In this document: in pieces, positions 1 through 15,500 of the stretch
Position numbering within the stretch: the first letter of the stretch is position 1
Layout: the number at the start of each line of letters is the position of its first letter
Origin: Crambe crambe
Lineage: Eukaryota > Porifera > Demospongiae > Poecilosclerida > Crambeidae
Direction of reading: 5' to 3'
Length of the DNA stretch: 64,000 bases
Assembly: GCA_963924555.1 (NCBI GenBank)
Contig: OZ004588.1
Location: 7,041,205 to 7,105,204 of the forward strand
Notes under the pieces: model-generated
What the model saw: only the letters and a program-made list of their open reading frames with translations
What the model was told of the DNA's origin: nothing
The model's database searches: none
Made by a program: the position numbers and the translations under genes

Positions 1-98
1 GCTCAGCAGTGAAGGACATAATGGTCATATTAGTTAGGAACAGCTCCTCTTGTTAATAAATAATTATATAATTTGTATACCCACCACCACTGAAACAG

Positions 99-3000
99 GC
101 CAGACCAGCCTAAAATATCTGAGGCTCTGTTTGGGAAGTCCAGGTTCTACCTCCTCCGCTACAACTTCAGCCACTCTCTGGATGTATGCAACCAGGTGGT
201 AGCTAGTTACGAGGGGTTTGTTCCTGCCCTGATTGAGAAAATGAAGGCTCAGTTGGCACTGCAGGACTGGGAACAGGCATTAGAGACTGCACAGAGGTTA
301 GAATTATTATGTTAAACTGTTGAACATTTTGAGAAATAATTTCATTTTAGAATTATGCTTCTATATTATTATTTGGTCAACCCCTCTCTTAAAGTGGAAG
401 CAATCTCTCTTTTAATAGAGATATTAATAATGCTCTAAATTTCAATCACCCTTAATTTACATTTCAAGGTGTTTATCAGAAAATAAAGATTGCATCGAAG
501 CCCATCGAATGGTGATCCTCAATACACTGGCACGTGAAGGTGATTGCACTGAGGCAGCCAGCATGATAGAAGACCTCACTCACCTGCTCGACAGATTCGA
601 GACAAGAAACCATGCTCTCTATTATGAAGTGTCTCTTTCCTTCGCACGAATGGTAAGCTTCTTGTTTATTTGTTTGTGTTTGTTGTTTATTTTATTTCGT
701 GCATATTAGAAATATAAGCAGTAAATAGTTCTTATGGCTCATTTACCATACATATTATTATGGCTCCATTAATAGGCTGGAGAGAGTAATCTCGTCCTTG
801 TGCAGACTAGGACTTTAGTCCAGAGAGCACTGTCTATTTTACCTACTGAAGCACTCTATATAACAGAGGTAAACAAGTCTATAAAGTTGCCCAGTTATAT
901 AATTTACTGCTCTTTCTCAGTATGCTTATCAACTGTACTTGAGTGGCAAGGTAAAGGATGCTGAGGTCGAGTACCAGAAGGCCTTGAACACTGATGAAAG
1001 CAGCATATCTGCTCTAGCGGGCCTCATCTGTTGCCAAATCAAGCAGGGCAGAACTGAACAAGCAGAACAGCATTTGGAATTTCTCTCTGAGGCATGAAAT
1101 AATGATCTGTGGGGATTAGTAGAATATTATAACATACTTCCTTATATGGTGTAGGATATTAAAATTTGTGGTCCAAACAATATTACCTAATTGAGCTAAT
1201 AAAAAATTATTCTTCCTATTAGCAATTGTGTGGCTCTGTAGGTGCAGTCCTCCATTGGGAAGCAGGCCAACCTAATCTGCCTCAAGGCACTCATTGCTCA
1301 AAATAGGAACAAACCGTCCATTGAAGTCTTGCCCATCCTTACTGAGACTATTGAGATTCACTTCAATTCCATCAAGGCAAGATATCTTGCTATAACTGAT
1401 ACTAAATTAAGGGGCCTCCTTCTCTTAATTGAGGGGTAAAAGAAGCCCTCCTTCCCTTAATTAAGGGGCAGAAGAAGCCCTCCTTCCCTTAATTGAGGAG
1501 CAGAATAAGCCATCCTTCCCTTAATTGAGGGTAGAATAAGCCCTCCTTCCCTTAACTAAGGGGTAGAATAAACCCTCCTTCCCTTAATTGAGGAGCAGAA
1601 TAAGCCCCCCTTCCCTTAATTGAGGAGCAGAATAAGCCCCCTTCCCTTAATTAAGGAGTAGAATAAGCCCTCCTTCCCTTAATTAAGGGGTAGAAAAGAA
1701 GCCCTCCTTCCCTTAATTGAGGGGCATAAGAAGCCCTCCTTCCCTTAATTGGGGGATACAGAAGCTCCCCACTCTCCCTTTAAATTGTACATTGTCATAG
1801 GCCTATATCAATATCGATTTGTATTGATTGCAGGGAACACCTCTCAGTACAAAGTACTTTGAGCAGATTAATCCTCATTTTCTCCTTGATATAGCCAAGG
1901 CCATTATGGTTTATGCTCCAGTACAGGTACAAAGTTGGTACAGGGTTCTCCCCAGGATTTATTGAAGGCATAGGGGCAAGACCATGATCACCATCAAGGA
2001 GAGGGGCCCAATGATTATGAGTGTCCTGAGATATGGCTCCTGGTGTGAAAGCCAGCCACCAGTAATGCATAGGGGGGAGAACTGAAGGCATAGTGGCCTG
2101 GTATGCCTTAAGATGCCTGGGGAGAACCCTGTGGTATTAAAGGTCATACAGACTTCTAGTTTGATCTGTATTAATTATCATAGCCTGCAGTGAGTCAAGC
2201 TCAGGCTGATCCAATTCTTAAAAGAGCTGCCTTGGTTCTAGATCCCATGCACAAGACTATGCCTGGAATGGTCGCTTGCCTCTACCAAATGGCAAAAATT
2301 AAATTTCTCTCAGGTAAGAAGAAAAATTCGTGCTCAATTTCTACAGAACCATGTCGTGAAAGTTTCCGATAAAGTGACTCCACAGTAATGTCCAAGTTAG
2401 AGATAGATTCACTCTTTCTTTCTTTTCTCCAGGAGAGATGAAGTCAGCTCAGGCATTCCTGCAACATATCATCAATAAAGATAACAACTTTATGGAGGCA
2501 CACTTGATGATGGCTCGCTTTCAGCTCCACCAGGGAAATCTTAAGCAATGCTCTGCTTCTTTGGAACTAGCTCTTAGCTCCAACTTTGAGGTGGGCACTA
2601 TTGATTCATAGTAAGAATACCCCATGAACAGATTTTGCATTCATAATACATTGGTAGTGGACACTTTGTCCTTTTTGTATTGCATCTTGAATATATGAGA
2701 GTTGACTAAGACAGAGTTTGTTCTTTCCTCCAGGTCCAAAACTACCCTATTTACCACTTGATCAAGGCTCAGTGTGAGAGGCGTGGTGGAGATGTGGAGG
2801 CAGCTCTAGCCTCCCTGAAAACTTCTATTAACTTCATCACAACCAAGAGTGGCAAATGTTAGTTATAAAGTAATGAAGTTTAAATATTATACAAAGAGTT
2901 TTGGGTAATGGGTCTTTTCATTTAACTCACTCCTTATCAACTGATACAGTATCTCGCCAACCTTTCTCAAACTTGCTGCCTTCTCTTGACATCAGTGAGA

Positions 3001-6000
3001 AAGCAACCATCTATTTGGAGCTGGCTAGTGTCCACTACCAGTTAGGAAACACCCATGAAGCCACCAAAGTCATGCAAGATGCAATAAATGCATTCACTGG
3101 TACCAGTGAAGAGTTCAGGTAAGAAAACATAAAATGTCAAAAAGAAAAGAAGAAAAGAAAAAAAAGCCTACAGCACCTGCTGTTCCCAGGCGGTCACCCA
3201 TCCAAGTACTGGGCAGGCCCGACACTGCTTAACTTCGGTGATCAGACGAGAACCGGTGTATTCAGTGTGGTATGGCCGTAGGCAATTAGAGTATTTTATG
3301 CTGGCATTAAATAGTGGTAACTGCCCATTGGCATAGGTGTAACAAAAACTCTAGCTGCCCTTTATTCCAGCCATAGCCATAGCCAATGAAAATACTTTAT
3401 GCTGGGTGGTAACTGCCATTGGCACAGGACGAAGTGTAACAGAATGCAAGCTGCCCTTTTATTCTAGACTCAATGATTTTTTTGTTATAGGCTAACAATA
3501 GCCAATTCTGAGCTGGCAATGTCAAGGGGAAATGTAGAGGAAGCCCTGTCATTACTGAGAAGTGTTGAACCAGATAATCCACATTATAGTAAAGCCAAGG
3601 AAAAAATGGCAGATATATATATAAAGAAGAGGTAAGCAGATCATTATTTTTTGATTATACGGTATCCAGTAGAAAAATAAACCCCCTAAATCTCTTATAG
3701 GAATGATAAGAAGATGTTCATTTCTTGCTATGAAGAACTGGCAAAGAAGTTACCAGGAACCCCCACAGCTCTCATGCTTGGAGATGCATTCATGAGAATC
3801 CAAGAAGTAAGCAATTGGTTGTGAAAGGGAAATTTCTTGCTAGCCATAATGTTAATCTCTATCTTTTCTTTATTTAGCCTGATAAAGCCCTTGAGATATA
3901 TGAGGCAGCCTTGAAGCAAAATGCCCGTGATGGAGTCTTGGCCAGAAGAGTGGGACAGACCCTCATCAAGACCCACAGTTACAATAAGGCTGTCATTTTC
4001 TATGAAACTGCACTCAAGAGTGAAGGACAGGAGTTCTTACGACGTGATTTAGCTGATCTCTTCTTGAAACTCCGTAAGTTCAGTCATGCTGAGAAGGTCA
4101 TCAGAGTTGCTTTGGATAAGAAAGATGAAATGATGGAGCTGCCTCAGATGATAGAGAAAGTTCAGTTTGTGTTGCTGCTGGCTAAAGTTCATCAAACATC
4201 CAGGGCAATACCAAAAGCCATTGAAGTACTGAACCGTGGTTATGAATTGCAGTCCAAGTAAGATTGTGTTTTTATCAGGGAGGGGGGAGAGAAGAGATGA
4301 TAACTTAGTGAGGTCTACAGCTGCAGGCTTTACTCACATCTCTACCTGTTGGTTTCATTGGGAATGGGGGGTGGAGATTGGGGGGAAAGAGATGTCTACA
4401 GCTGCATGGGTTAACTGTCATCTCTACATGTACAGAGTTCTTACTAGAGTGGTGATTGAGCTGGCAGATCAAGAGAAAGCAGAACTACGTAATGCAGCCA
4501 GGTACTCGCTTACTACATTAGGAAAATGTTTGTAGTTTTGAGATACTTTTTTGCCTAGGATCTGTTATGACTTGGCAGGACTCTACCATCAGAACTTAGA
4601 TATTGATAAAGCTATCAGATTCTACCGTGATGCTTTGAAGCATTGGCCTGAATACTCTGAGGCTCGTACTGCCCTGGCTAACCTTTTCCTTGAACAGGGA
4701 AAGCTGGATGATTGTGATCAAGAGTGCATTGCTATGATACGGCTCGATGAAGATGATGACCAGGCCTCTTTGGTAAAGGAATATTATTGTAGTGTGCTGG
4801 CTTGCTAAGCATGAAGACTCCAAGTTTATTTTTTTATTCTTCTCAATTTTTAACTGTGATGTAGTAATGTGAACGTACCCACATTAATTAGATCTGTGAC
4901 ATACCAATGATGTTAAGATTGTGATTCAATTTTTTATTCACAGATGAGAGCAGATCTTCTTTATTACAGAGGCTCAAGTACATTTCATGAAGCTGTCCAA
5001 CAACTCCAGGAAGTTCTAGGAAGAAAGCCTGGTATATGCATACTATTATTAACCCATCACTTCACGCTGTTAGACCCTTTAACCATAATAGCATTAAAAG
5101 AAAGGTGCATAAAACAGGGGATTTATATTACTCATACTTCAAACCTTTCCCCCACAAGTTATAATATAATATACAAGTTTATATTTGTTTCTCATTAGTC
5201 ACTTTAGCTATACACTTTCCTGCATATGCACAGCTCACTTTCAAGCTCTGTCTCGTTTGGTGAATTTGAGTAGGAAGTGTGGAGAGTTAGAAGAAGTGAA
5301 GGTTTACTTGGAGCGAGCAGAGAAGGACTGTGAACAGAGTGCCTATGAACCTGGACTCCACTACTGCAAGGGACTTTATATGAGGTACAGTCAGTCCAAA
5401 AGCGAGCTAGCTAAGATTAGTCCAAATAATTATCCATAGGTACAGACACGAGATCAATGCAGCACTGCAGTGTTTCAACCAGGCTCGTACAGATGGAGAA
5501 TGGGGTGAAAAAGCTCTCTTCAATATGATAGAGATTTGCCTCAACCCTGACAATGACATAATAGCAGGGGAAACCCTGAAATCTTCCAAGTCAGAAAGGT
5601 AACCTTTAGCATGCTAGCTACAAATAGTATTTGCTGAATTTCTTGACCAAATTTATTAGTAAAGAGATATAACTCTGCTGATCGATCAAAGTCATTGTCT
5701 TACCTATAGCACCACTAATACTTCCTCACGTGAAGACAGCATTGGTGTCACAACAGCAGAGAAGCTTCTCCAGGAGGTGACTCCTAAGTCCGCCGCTTCG
5801 GAATATAAAGTACAAATCTTGCAGTGCTATGTACTCCTTGGCAGTCACAGCAAACAGAATATAGAGAGTGCCCTTGAAAAATTTATGGCCATGGCATCGA
5901 CACGGGTGAGTTTTCGGGCAAGTGAAGTCATGACTATATTAATATTTCTCTTCCTTCCAGCGTAATGATGTTACTTTATTGCTGGGGATAGCAATAGCCC

Positions 6001-6992
6001 ATATGCTGCTCAAGCAGGTACCACGTGCTCGTAACCAACTCAAAATCATCTCCAAGCTCCAATGGACTGCACAGAATGCCGAAGATTTTGAGCAAGCATG
6101 GCTGTTATTGGCTGATCTTTACATTCAGTCTGGAAAATTTGATATGGCAGTGGACCTTTTGAAGAAGTGCATCCAATATAACAGGGTTGGAAAATTAGAA
6201 GTAGCTAAAATATAACAGCTGTTCATGATTAAGGGTAGCCTCGAACCCAGCCTCCTTTTTCCTTTTTTTTTTTTGGGGGGGGGGGGGGGGGGGCAGGAAA
6301 AAGAGGCTGGATTCGACACTAGATTAAGGGATGATCTTACTACAAATAAATACTGACTGCAAGGATTTTGGAACCCTGTGAGTGTATCCATCCTTCATGT
6401 CTATGGTTGATCTGGTATCTATTATTAGTATTAGTCACTACGCATCACAAATGCTTGCTGGAACTCCCTTTTCTTCCAGTATACATGCACAAAATAGGAT
6501 CAGTAGTAGTGATGAATAGATGAGTAGATTAGTTTCATTTTGAACTCAAAACAGTCAGTATTTCATTGCAAAACAAGATAGCTAATACATAATTATTCAA
6601 CCTTTACTTTTGTAGGCTTCAAGTAAAGCTTGGGAGTGTAGAGGTTATATCGAAGAGAAGGAACAGGCCTACAAAGATGCTGCTGAGTGCTACAAGAATG
6701 CATGGCAATTCAGCTATCATGGTGACCCAGCTATTGGTAAGTGAAATAATAAGCTACTGTTGGCAATTAAATCACAGTCAGTGAGTGGTGATAAGAAATA
6801 TAGCTAGCATTTTTCTTTCTTGATTGGCTGTTGGATTTCTGCACAGGATTCAAGTTAGCCTTCAACTATATGAAGGCCAAGTGGTATGTGGATGCCATTG
6901 ATGTGTGCCACGAGATCCTGAACAAGCATCCCAATTACCCCAAGATCAAGAAAGAGATTCTAGAAAAGTCTCGCCTCTCACTTAGGGCATAA
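99..6992 (+). CDS. TTC21B: TTC21B/IFT139, intraflagellar transport tetratricopeptide protein (3' part, 22 exons)
   Basis: A TPR-repeat subunit of intraflagellar transport complex A, which drives retrograde transport in cilia. The gene enters the window already in progress. Exons seen: 99-296, 469-652, 776-868, 921-1091, 1242-1376, 1834-1926, 2184-2313, 2433-2590, 2734-2857, 2950-3118, 3491-3631, 3701-3806, 3878-4257, 4436-4501, 4559-4772, 4944-5031, 5234-5384, 5440-5598, 5710-5905, 5961-6185, 6616-6736, 6847-6992 (TAA). Segments such as [45 protein letters not shown] and [16 protein letters not shown] follow vertebrate TTC21B in the same order, through to the C terminus. TTC21A is a vertebrate paralogue, so this is probably the single invertebrate TTC21. 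Two consecutive introns (1092-1241, 1377-1833) appear to begin with GC rather than GT. Exon borders are my reading and a few may be off by some bases. Confidence 0.93.
1405..1775. repeat. Minisatellite in a TTC21B intron
   Basis: About ten imperfect copies of a unit of roughly 37 bases with the core CCCTCCTTCCCTTAATTGAG fill most of intron 1377-1833. Units differ by small substitutions (TTGAGG/TTAAGG, GGGGCAG/GGAGCAG). No coding function is suggested; the exon upstream simply reads into it. Confidence 0.9.
3166..3283 (-). rRNA. 5S ribosomal RNA gene, inside a TTC21B intron
   Basis: Read on the minus strand, the 118-base segment starts GCCTACGGCCATACCAC and ends GGTGCTGTAGGC, so the two ends pair as helix I. 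Inside are the strongly conserved animal 5S blocks CTCGTCTGATCACCGAAG, TTAAGCAG and TACTTGGATGGGTGACCGCC, the last two covering the internal Pol III promoter region. Directly downstream on the minus strand is a T run (plus-strand A run 3161-3165 and A-rich sequence before it), as expected for Pol III termination. It lies antisense to TTC21B in the intron between exons 2950-3118 and 3491-3631. Whether it is transcribed or is one dispersed copy cannot be told from one window. Confidence 0.95.
6240..6300. repeat. Poly-T/poly-G tract in a TTC21B intron
   Basis: A T run followed by about 20 consecutive G residues at 6263-6293, inside intron 6186-6615. The rest of this intron shows no feature I can name. 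Such runs are prone to sequencing length error. Confidence 0.8.
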
Positions 6993-7194
6993 CTATAATG
7001 AGAACACTTATCCTTCGGCATCAATCCAACTATTCACTTATGTATATAGAAAACATGACTTTATTATTATAATTTTATTATAGTGAGGCCTACATCATTA
7101 TTATAAAAAGCATGTATTATGGTACACAATAATGACCCTTATAAAAATAAATTATACACTAAAACTCAATGATAAAAATATAAATAATGCTGAT

Positions 7195-8647
7195 TTACTT
7201 AGTCAACCTTTGTACCAGTAACTTCTTTAGTTTCTCAGTCTCTGCTGTTATCTCCTCCACCTTTGCTTGCAGTTTTTCATTCTCCACTTCCAGCTCTTTC
7301 ACACGACTTGACATCTTTTTGTTTCGCTCCCTCCTCTTAGCCCTGGAGACTTTGGAAGCTTGGTTGTTCTTTTCTTGTCGGAACTTTCGCTTGTCTACAC
7401 TGCCATGTTCTGTCACTTCACGAGTCTTTTTGAGCGAGATTTCCTCAGAAATAGTTTCATCATTTTTTCTTTTCCTTGAGATCTTGAGGTGGGCATCATT
7501 TGAGGAAGGGGAATTTGGAAAGAAGACATCAGAAGAGCTTGATTCAACAGAGCCATTGGGAGATGGAGTTTCTTGTGCAAAGAAAGAATTGAAGTCGAGT
7601 TCAGAATCAGAAGGAGAGTCGTTAGTTACACTGCTTAGAGCTCTGGCAAGCTCCTGGTTGGAATCAGAAGACAAGTCATACGGGTTGAATGGGAAAGACA
7701 AACGAGGGGTGATGGTTGGAGAAACGACTGTGGCAGGTGAAGAGGAAGGTATGGGAAGGGGAAGGTCAGAGATAGAAGAGGTTCCCAGAAGGTTAACACA
7801 ATCAGAGAGATCAAAAACTTCTTGGTCACGAGACGTATGCACATCACATTCACTAGAGCTAACTACTACATTACACTCAAGAGGGGTAGAGGGTGTGGCA
7901 TTATCCACACCCCCAGATATGAGGGGATCGGTGTGCTCCAGTGGAATTTGTGTTTCCTGAAGGAGGCTTATATCGGTGAAATTCGAGAGAAAGGGATTAT
8001 CCAAATCGGTCAATGAGTTCACAGGCATACATTCCAAAGAAGGCGAGGCAGGGGACACGGGTCCCGCTGAACTTGAGACAGAGGAGTTGAAACCGGAATC
8101 GGAAATACCATATTCAGATTCCAAATCCGTATCCTGCTTTGAAATTTCCACTTCAGTCACCCTAGTGCCAGCACCGTCCTCCAAACTGGAGGAGGTGTGG
8201 CCATCCTGGAGCTCAGAGAGGAACATCTGAATCAGAAAGGAGGACTGGGTGGGATCGCTACAGGAAATGGGTGTGTCAAGTCCATTGGCTGCCCCCTGGT
8301 GTCCACCTAATTATACAACATAAAAAAATTATTAAATTGTTACCATTTTTTATTTTTGTCTACTTACCCTTGCTAAAAGCAGTAGGTGGACAGTCGGACA
8401 TTGCCTTGGACAAAGAAGGAACAAACAGACTCTCTAAATCCAGGTCGATCTGGGGGTAAGACTGAAGGCCGACTGAGGCCTTCTGATCTGGCTTGTAATG
8501 TTTTGGACGATGGCATGGAGTCACTGCGGGTGAATACTGCGGCTGCGGCTTTGTGCATCTTGAGGTTGAAGATGTGGTTTGAGTTTGACTGGAAATCTTG
8601 GTAGTGGGTGAAGAACTTACGGGTAAGATATTTACTATCTTACTCAA
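7195..8647 (-). CDS. bZIP transcription factor, C/EBP- or ATF-like
   Basis: A nuclear DNA-binding protein with a C-terminal bZIP. Two exons are clear: 8368 up to about 8647, and 7195-8306, joined by a GT-AG intron (8307-8367) in phase 1. The basic region reads KNNQASKVSRAKRRERNKK, with the N-x7-R spacing of bZIP factors. A leucine zipper with heptad positions in VKELEVENEKLQAKVEEI and LKKLLVQRL runs almost to the stop. The N-terminal 300 residues are acidic and Ser/Pro-rich, like an activation domain. No ATG lies in frame before an upstream stop at 8654-8656, so the first exon or start codon is missing. I cannot assign C/EBP, ATF4 or another subfamily. The gene converges on TTC21B, with about 200 bases between stop codons, and its 5' end faces DCLRE1B. 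Confidence 0.85.
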
Positions 8648-8656
8648 CTTAAATTA

Positions 8657-9138
8657 CTGTTTGTAGCTCAAAAGTTTTTAATATCACCCAATATATCTTG
8701 CTATTTAATAAAGCAACTGCTGGGCAGAATCACAGATGAGCCTTTATGCTGTAGCACGGCCTACACAACAGATACGTCGAGTAGCAAGGTAGGAATCACT
8801 GCTTAATCCCTGGCCTCTCTTAGCTGGGGTTCACCCCTGTGAATGAAGATCGTGATATCACTTCTTGCTTGCTGACGAATACAGTTCTTTTAATCTGGTA
8901 ACCTTCAGGAGAGCTTGTCGAATGACAACAATAGGATGGTCGGCTGTATTTCACTGAAAGGCGAACTGATGGTGCAATACTTGTTACTATTAATAGTGAG
9001 GCTTAAATACGTCATTAAGTTGCTAATAATATAATCTGCAAATTTTGGGCGCGCGCGCTATTTTGGCGGCAAAACAACTTTCTAAATGTAGCGCACCATC
9101 AAGTTTCTGAGTTGTATGTGTGTGGTGTGTGTGGTGTG
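8657..9138. promoter_or_regulatory. Presumed divergent promoter region between bZIP and DCLRE1B
   Basis: About 480 bases separate the last visible bZIP exon from the DCLRE1B start. A GCGCGCGC run sits at 9049-9058 and a GT-rich tract lies just before the ATG. The missing bZIP 5' exon should lie here. No TATA box or other element is convincing; the promoter role is inferred from gene orientation. Confidence 0.4.
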
Positions 9139-12156
<3,018 letters not shown>

Positions 12157-12529
12157 AACTAAATTTTTGAAGGAGAAAAAAAAAAGAGTAATGTTCTGTC
12201 TCTGATTCAACCACTGCTTTCTTTCTACTTATTTACAATTCCATCGATCACTTGCAATCATCACTTTCTAGTTATTTTTTAAATTCATTTTATCAGTATT
12301 AATATTTTGAGAACAAAAATCTTTCGATGAAAACTGAAGAAAGTAGCTAGCTAGCTATGTTAATTAAGACAGTATTATATAATTAAAATAACTGATGGTG
12401 CAGCAGTAGAGATCACTATTTGTAGCTATAATGGTGGTGGACGACTTGGCATAAAGTGGTATAAAAAAATAAGGTCAACGATAGAATACTCTTGGGTGTT
12501 TAAAAAAAAAACCAAAAAAGGTGGTGCTG

Positions 12530-15500
12530 CTATAGATAAAACTCTCTATCTCTAGTGTTACTATTTATAGGTGTTCTATTTATAGACACTGATGTCATAG
12601 TGGGAGGAGTTCCATTGTTGTAGTCCCCGTTCTTGTGAGTCCAGCTCACTTCTTTTGAATGGTTTTTATCTAGGTTGACTATTTCCGATGACAGCTGTCT
12701 CAGTGAGGCACTGTATCGGACGATGGATGCCTCGGGGCCGTTGCTTTCATGAGTCCTATAAAACCCTCGGATCCGAGCTCCTCGTCTGTATATCACACAC
12801 CCTATCACCACACTTCCAACGACTAGAAGGACCAGTACGGCTATAAGCACTCCAATACCGATCCAGCCACCAGTACCAATGCTGTTGTCAATTGAGGGAC
12901 TCGGTCCTTTTATGGTTGTCATCTCTGTTGTGTTTGGTGTGCTACTGTCATTCGATGTAGTAATGGGCATATTTGTGGTGGGTGTGGCAGTGGTGGGTGT
13001 GTCACTAGTGGGCGTGGCAGTGGTAGGTGTGGATGATGTAGCTTGTATGTGACAGGTCATATTGCTGATCGTGGGCGTGGCAGTGGTAGGTATGGCTGTT
13101 GTAGTGATGACGAGGTGACAGATCTCATTGGAATCGGTGGTAGACACTGCAGTTGAGACACGTGCCAATGGATCTACAAAAATATTCCAATGAAAATTTA
13201 TCCCACAAAAATTTAAAAATTTCACACTAATTTAAAAATTATTTTCCTGTAATTATTATTATGGTACTATCATGTGGTGCACTGTTGGATGGCTTCGTTG
13301 GGCCACATATAATGACCCCTAAGGCCAGGTATCACCCACACCCCCAGCCCTCCTAACAATCCGTCAGTACTCACATATCAAGCAAGTATCTTGTTATAAA
13401 TGGAGATATGCTAACTGTTGCATTACATGATTAATTTACCTTGGCACATGTTTCCAGTGAAGCCCTGAGGGCAAGCACACTCCTTCATGCCCACACCTCT
13501 ATCAACACACATCTCTCCATTAACACACCCTTGTCGAGAGGTGGTGCCACTACTACAGTGCAAGCACCTATCCGTGTCAAACAGAGAATTAGTTCTGGGA
13601 ACTGCCTCCAAATTTGGTCGAAATGGTACAGAATTAGGAGTTCTTTGGAACTCAAACTCGCCCAAACATCCTTGGAATGTTGCCGATGCAAATGTATTTG
13701 TGGAACCAAATTTCAGAGGTGAGTCAAGCAATGAGTTGATTGCAGTGCTGGTTCCAGGATTGGAGAGAGAGTACGAAGCACCATTCAACATCAAAATGAG
13801 TGCAGTTCCACTTTCAGTAGAATTGAGCCTAACTTGGTATGAATGCCACTCTCCATCTGTGATTGTTACTAGGATGGAGTTGGTTTGTAAGAATGTGCCT
13901 GCTGACTTATTGTTAGATATCAGAAGCAAGATTCTATTGAAGGCAGTGATAGCAATTTCATACACATCATTTTCCACTGTGAGAAGAGCTCCGTTTACAT
14001 GGTCATCTACGAAACGTGCTTGAAAGGATATTTGGTGACTTCGCAATGAAAACGATGTGAAATCTAGCGATCGTGGCGTTTCACTGCGCTCGAAACTTAT
14101 CACGTCTGATCTCTCGATATTCTCTGCTTCCAGGTTAAGGAAATTTCTCTCTTCAGTGAGGGAGTTATAATTAAAGAACACTCGCTGGATTACGCCCACG
14201 TAATTCACCACTTCCAGTAATGACCCACCGAGACAAACGGTGGTGAAAATCGTTGAAGGAAGGTAAAGCTGCTCGCTGGGATTCGAACCACGTCTTTCAA
14301 TTTCAGTGACCACATCTTCTCCAGAGGAGCTCTCGAGCAGTACAAGATCGTAACGATCAGTCGATGTTGTTAAATCTATTTGATATAAAGTACTGTCATT
14401 CAAAAATGTATCAAGTCTGATCGATCTCGTTACATTTGAAGTGTCTCGATACTCGTACACCACCTGATAATCCTCCAATTGGATACTGAAGAAACTGCTA
14501 CCATTATCACCATGGGCAATTAATATTGTTCCCTCGGCAGGAATGGGTGTGGCAAGCTGTATGGACACTGTATTCGATGAAAGTGGTGGTTCAAAGACAG
14601 GTTTGTAGCAAGTATGTTGGTTGGTCGAATTTAGACATAGTCGATGAGTACTTGGATCTAAAGAAGGAGAGAAAAAAAAACACCGTTAATTTTACTAGGT
14701 CACATGATTACATCTTTGATGTCACATGACTGTTATCATTATTGCGTGCATTGGAATGACTGGCTGCTAATGGGGCCATTGGCACGCCCTGGGGCAAGTC
14801 TCCAATGCCAAGCATAATTCAGAAGACAGCCAAATTAAACTCCTTTTGTGGCCCCAAATTCCAAAAATCATGCAACTACTTTTTCTGCATCATCACTAAA
14901 TAGTCCTACAGCACTTCAACAAGCTAAGGCTGCCCACACTTGTGGCAACCTGCCATATGCAGAGCAGATTGCAGATAAACTTTGCACGGCTGCTGCTTCC
15001 CCTTAATGACCAACACACACACACACAACGGCCGCTGCCTGGCTTCACCAAACACTTGCACAAATTCCCTCTGTTGGAGCAACCCTGATCTTAAATATGG
15101 ACACTTTGAAGACCAGAAAAGGCGCGCCCCCCCCCCCCAAAAAAAAACAACAACACTGTCTAAGCATTCAGTATGATGCCTAGACTCACTTTGAGTGTTA
15201 AAACTTACAAAAAATTTTCCAAGTCTATATAGTCTATATCAACTTGGAAAATTTGACCAAATTTTTTGAGACCAATAACACTCAAATGCATTCAGTATAA
15301 TGCCTAGACTCACTTTTGACTGTTAAAACCTAAAATATAAAAAAATTCAGTGTTTTTTCAAAGAATTTACCAAGTCTATGGGAAAATTTCTGAAAACTGG
15401 CAGATTTTTTTTAGACTCAAATGTGAATCCAGTATGATGCCAAGGTTCACTTTTGACCATTAAAGCTTAAATCGTCACAAAAAATATTTAGCATTTTTCC

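Noticed and set aside
1405-1775. CRISPR-like array of spaced repeats
   Set aside because: Units are contiguous and imperfect with no unique spacers, and the window is eukaryotic; it is a minisatellite.
7187-7960. 257-codon open frame on the plus strand
   Set aside because: It is antisense to the well-supported bZIP exon; no domain or splice context supports it.
13487-14023. 178-codon open frame on the plus strand
   Set aside because: It is antisense to the laminin G exon, whose minus-strand frame has clear domains and matching splice phases.
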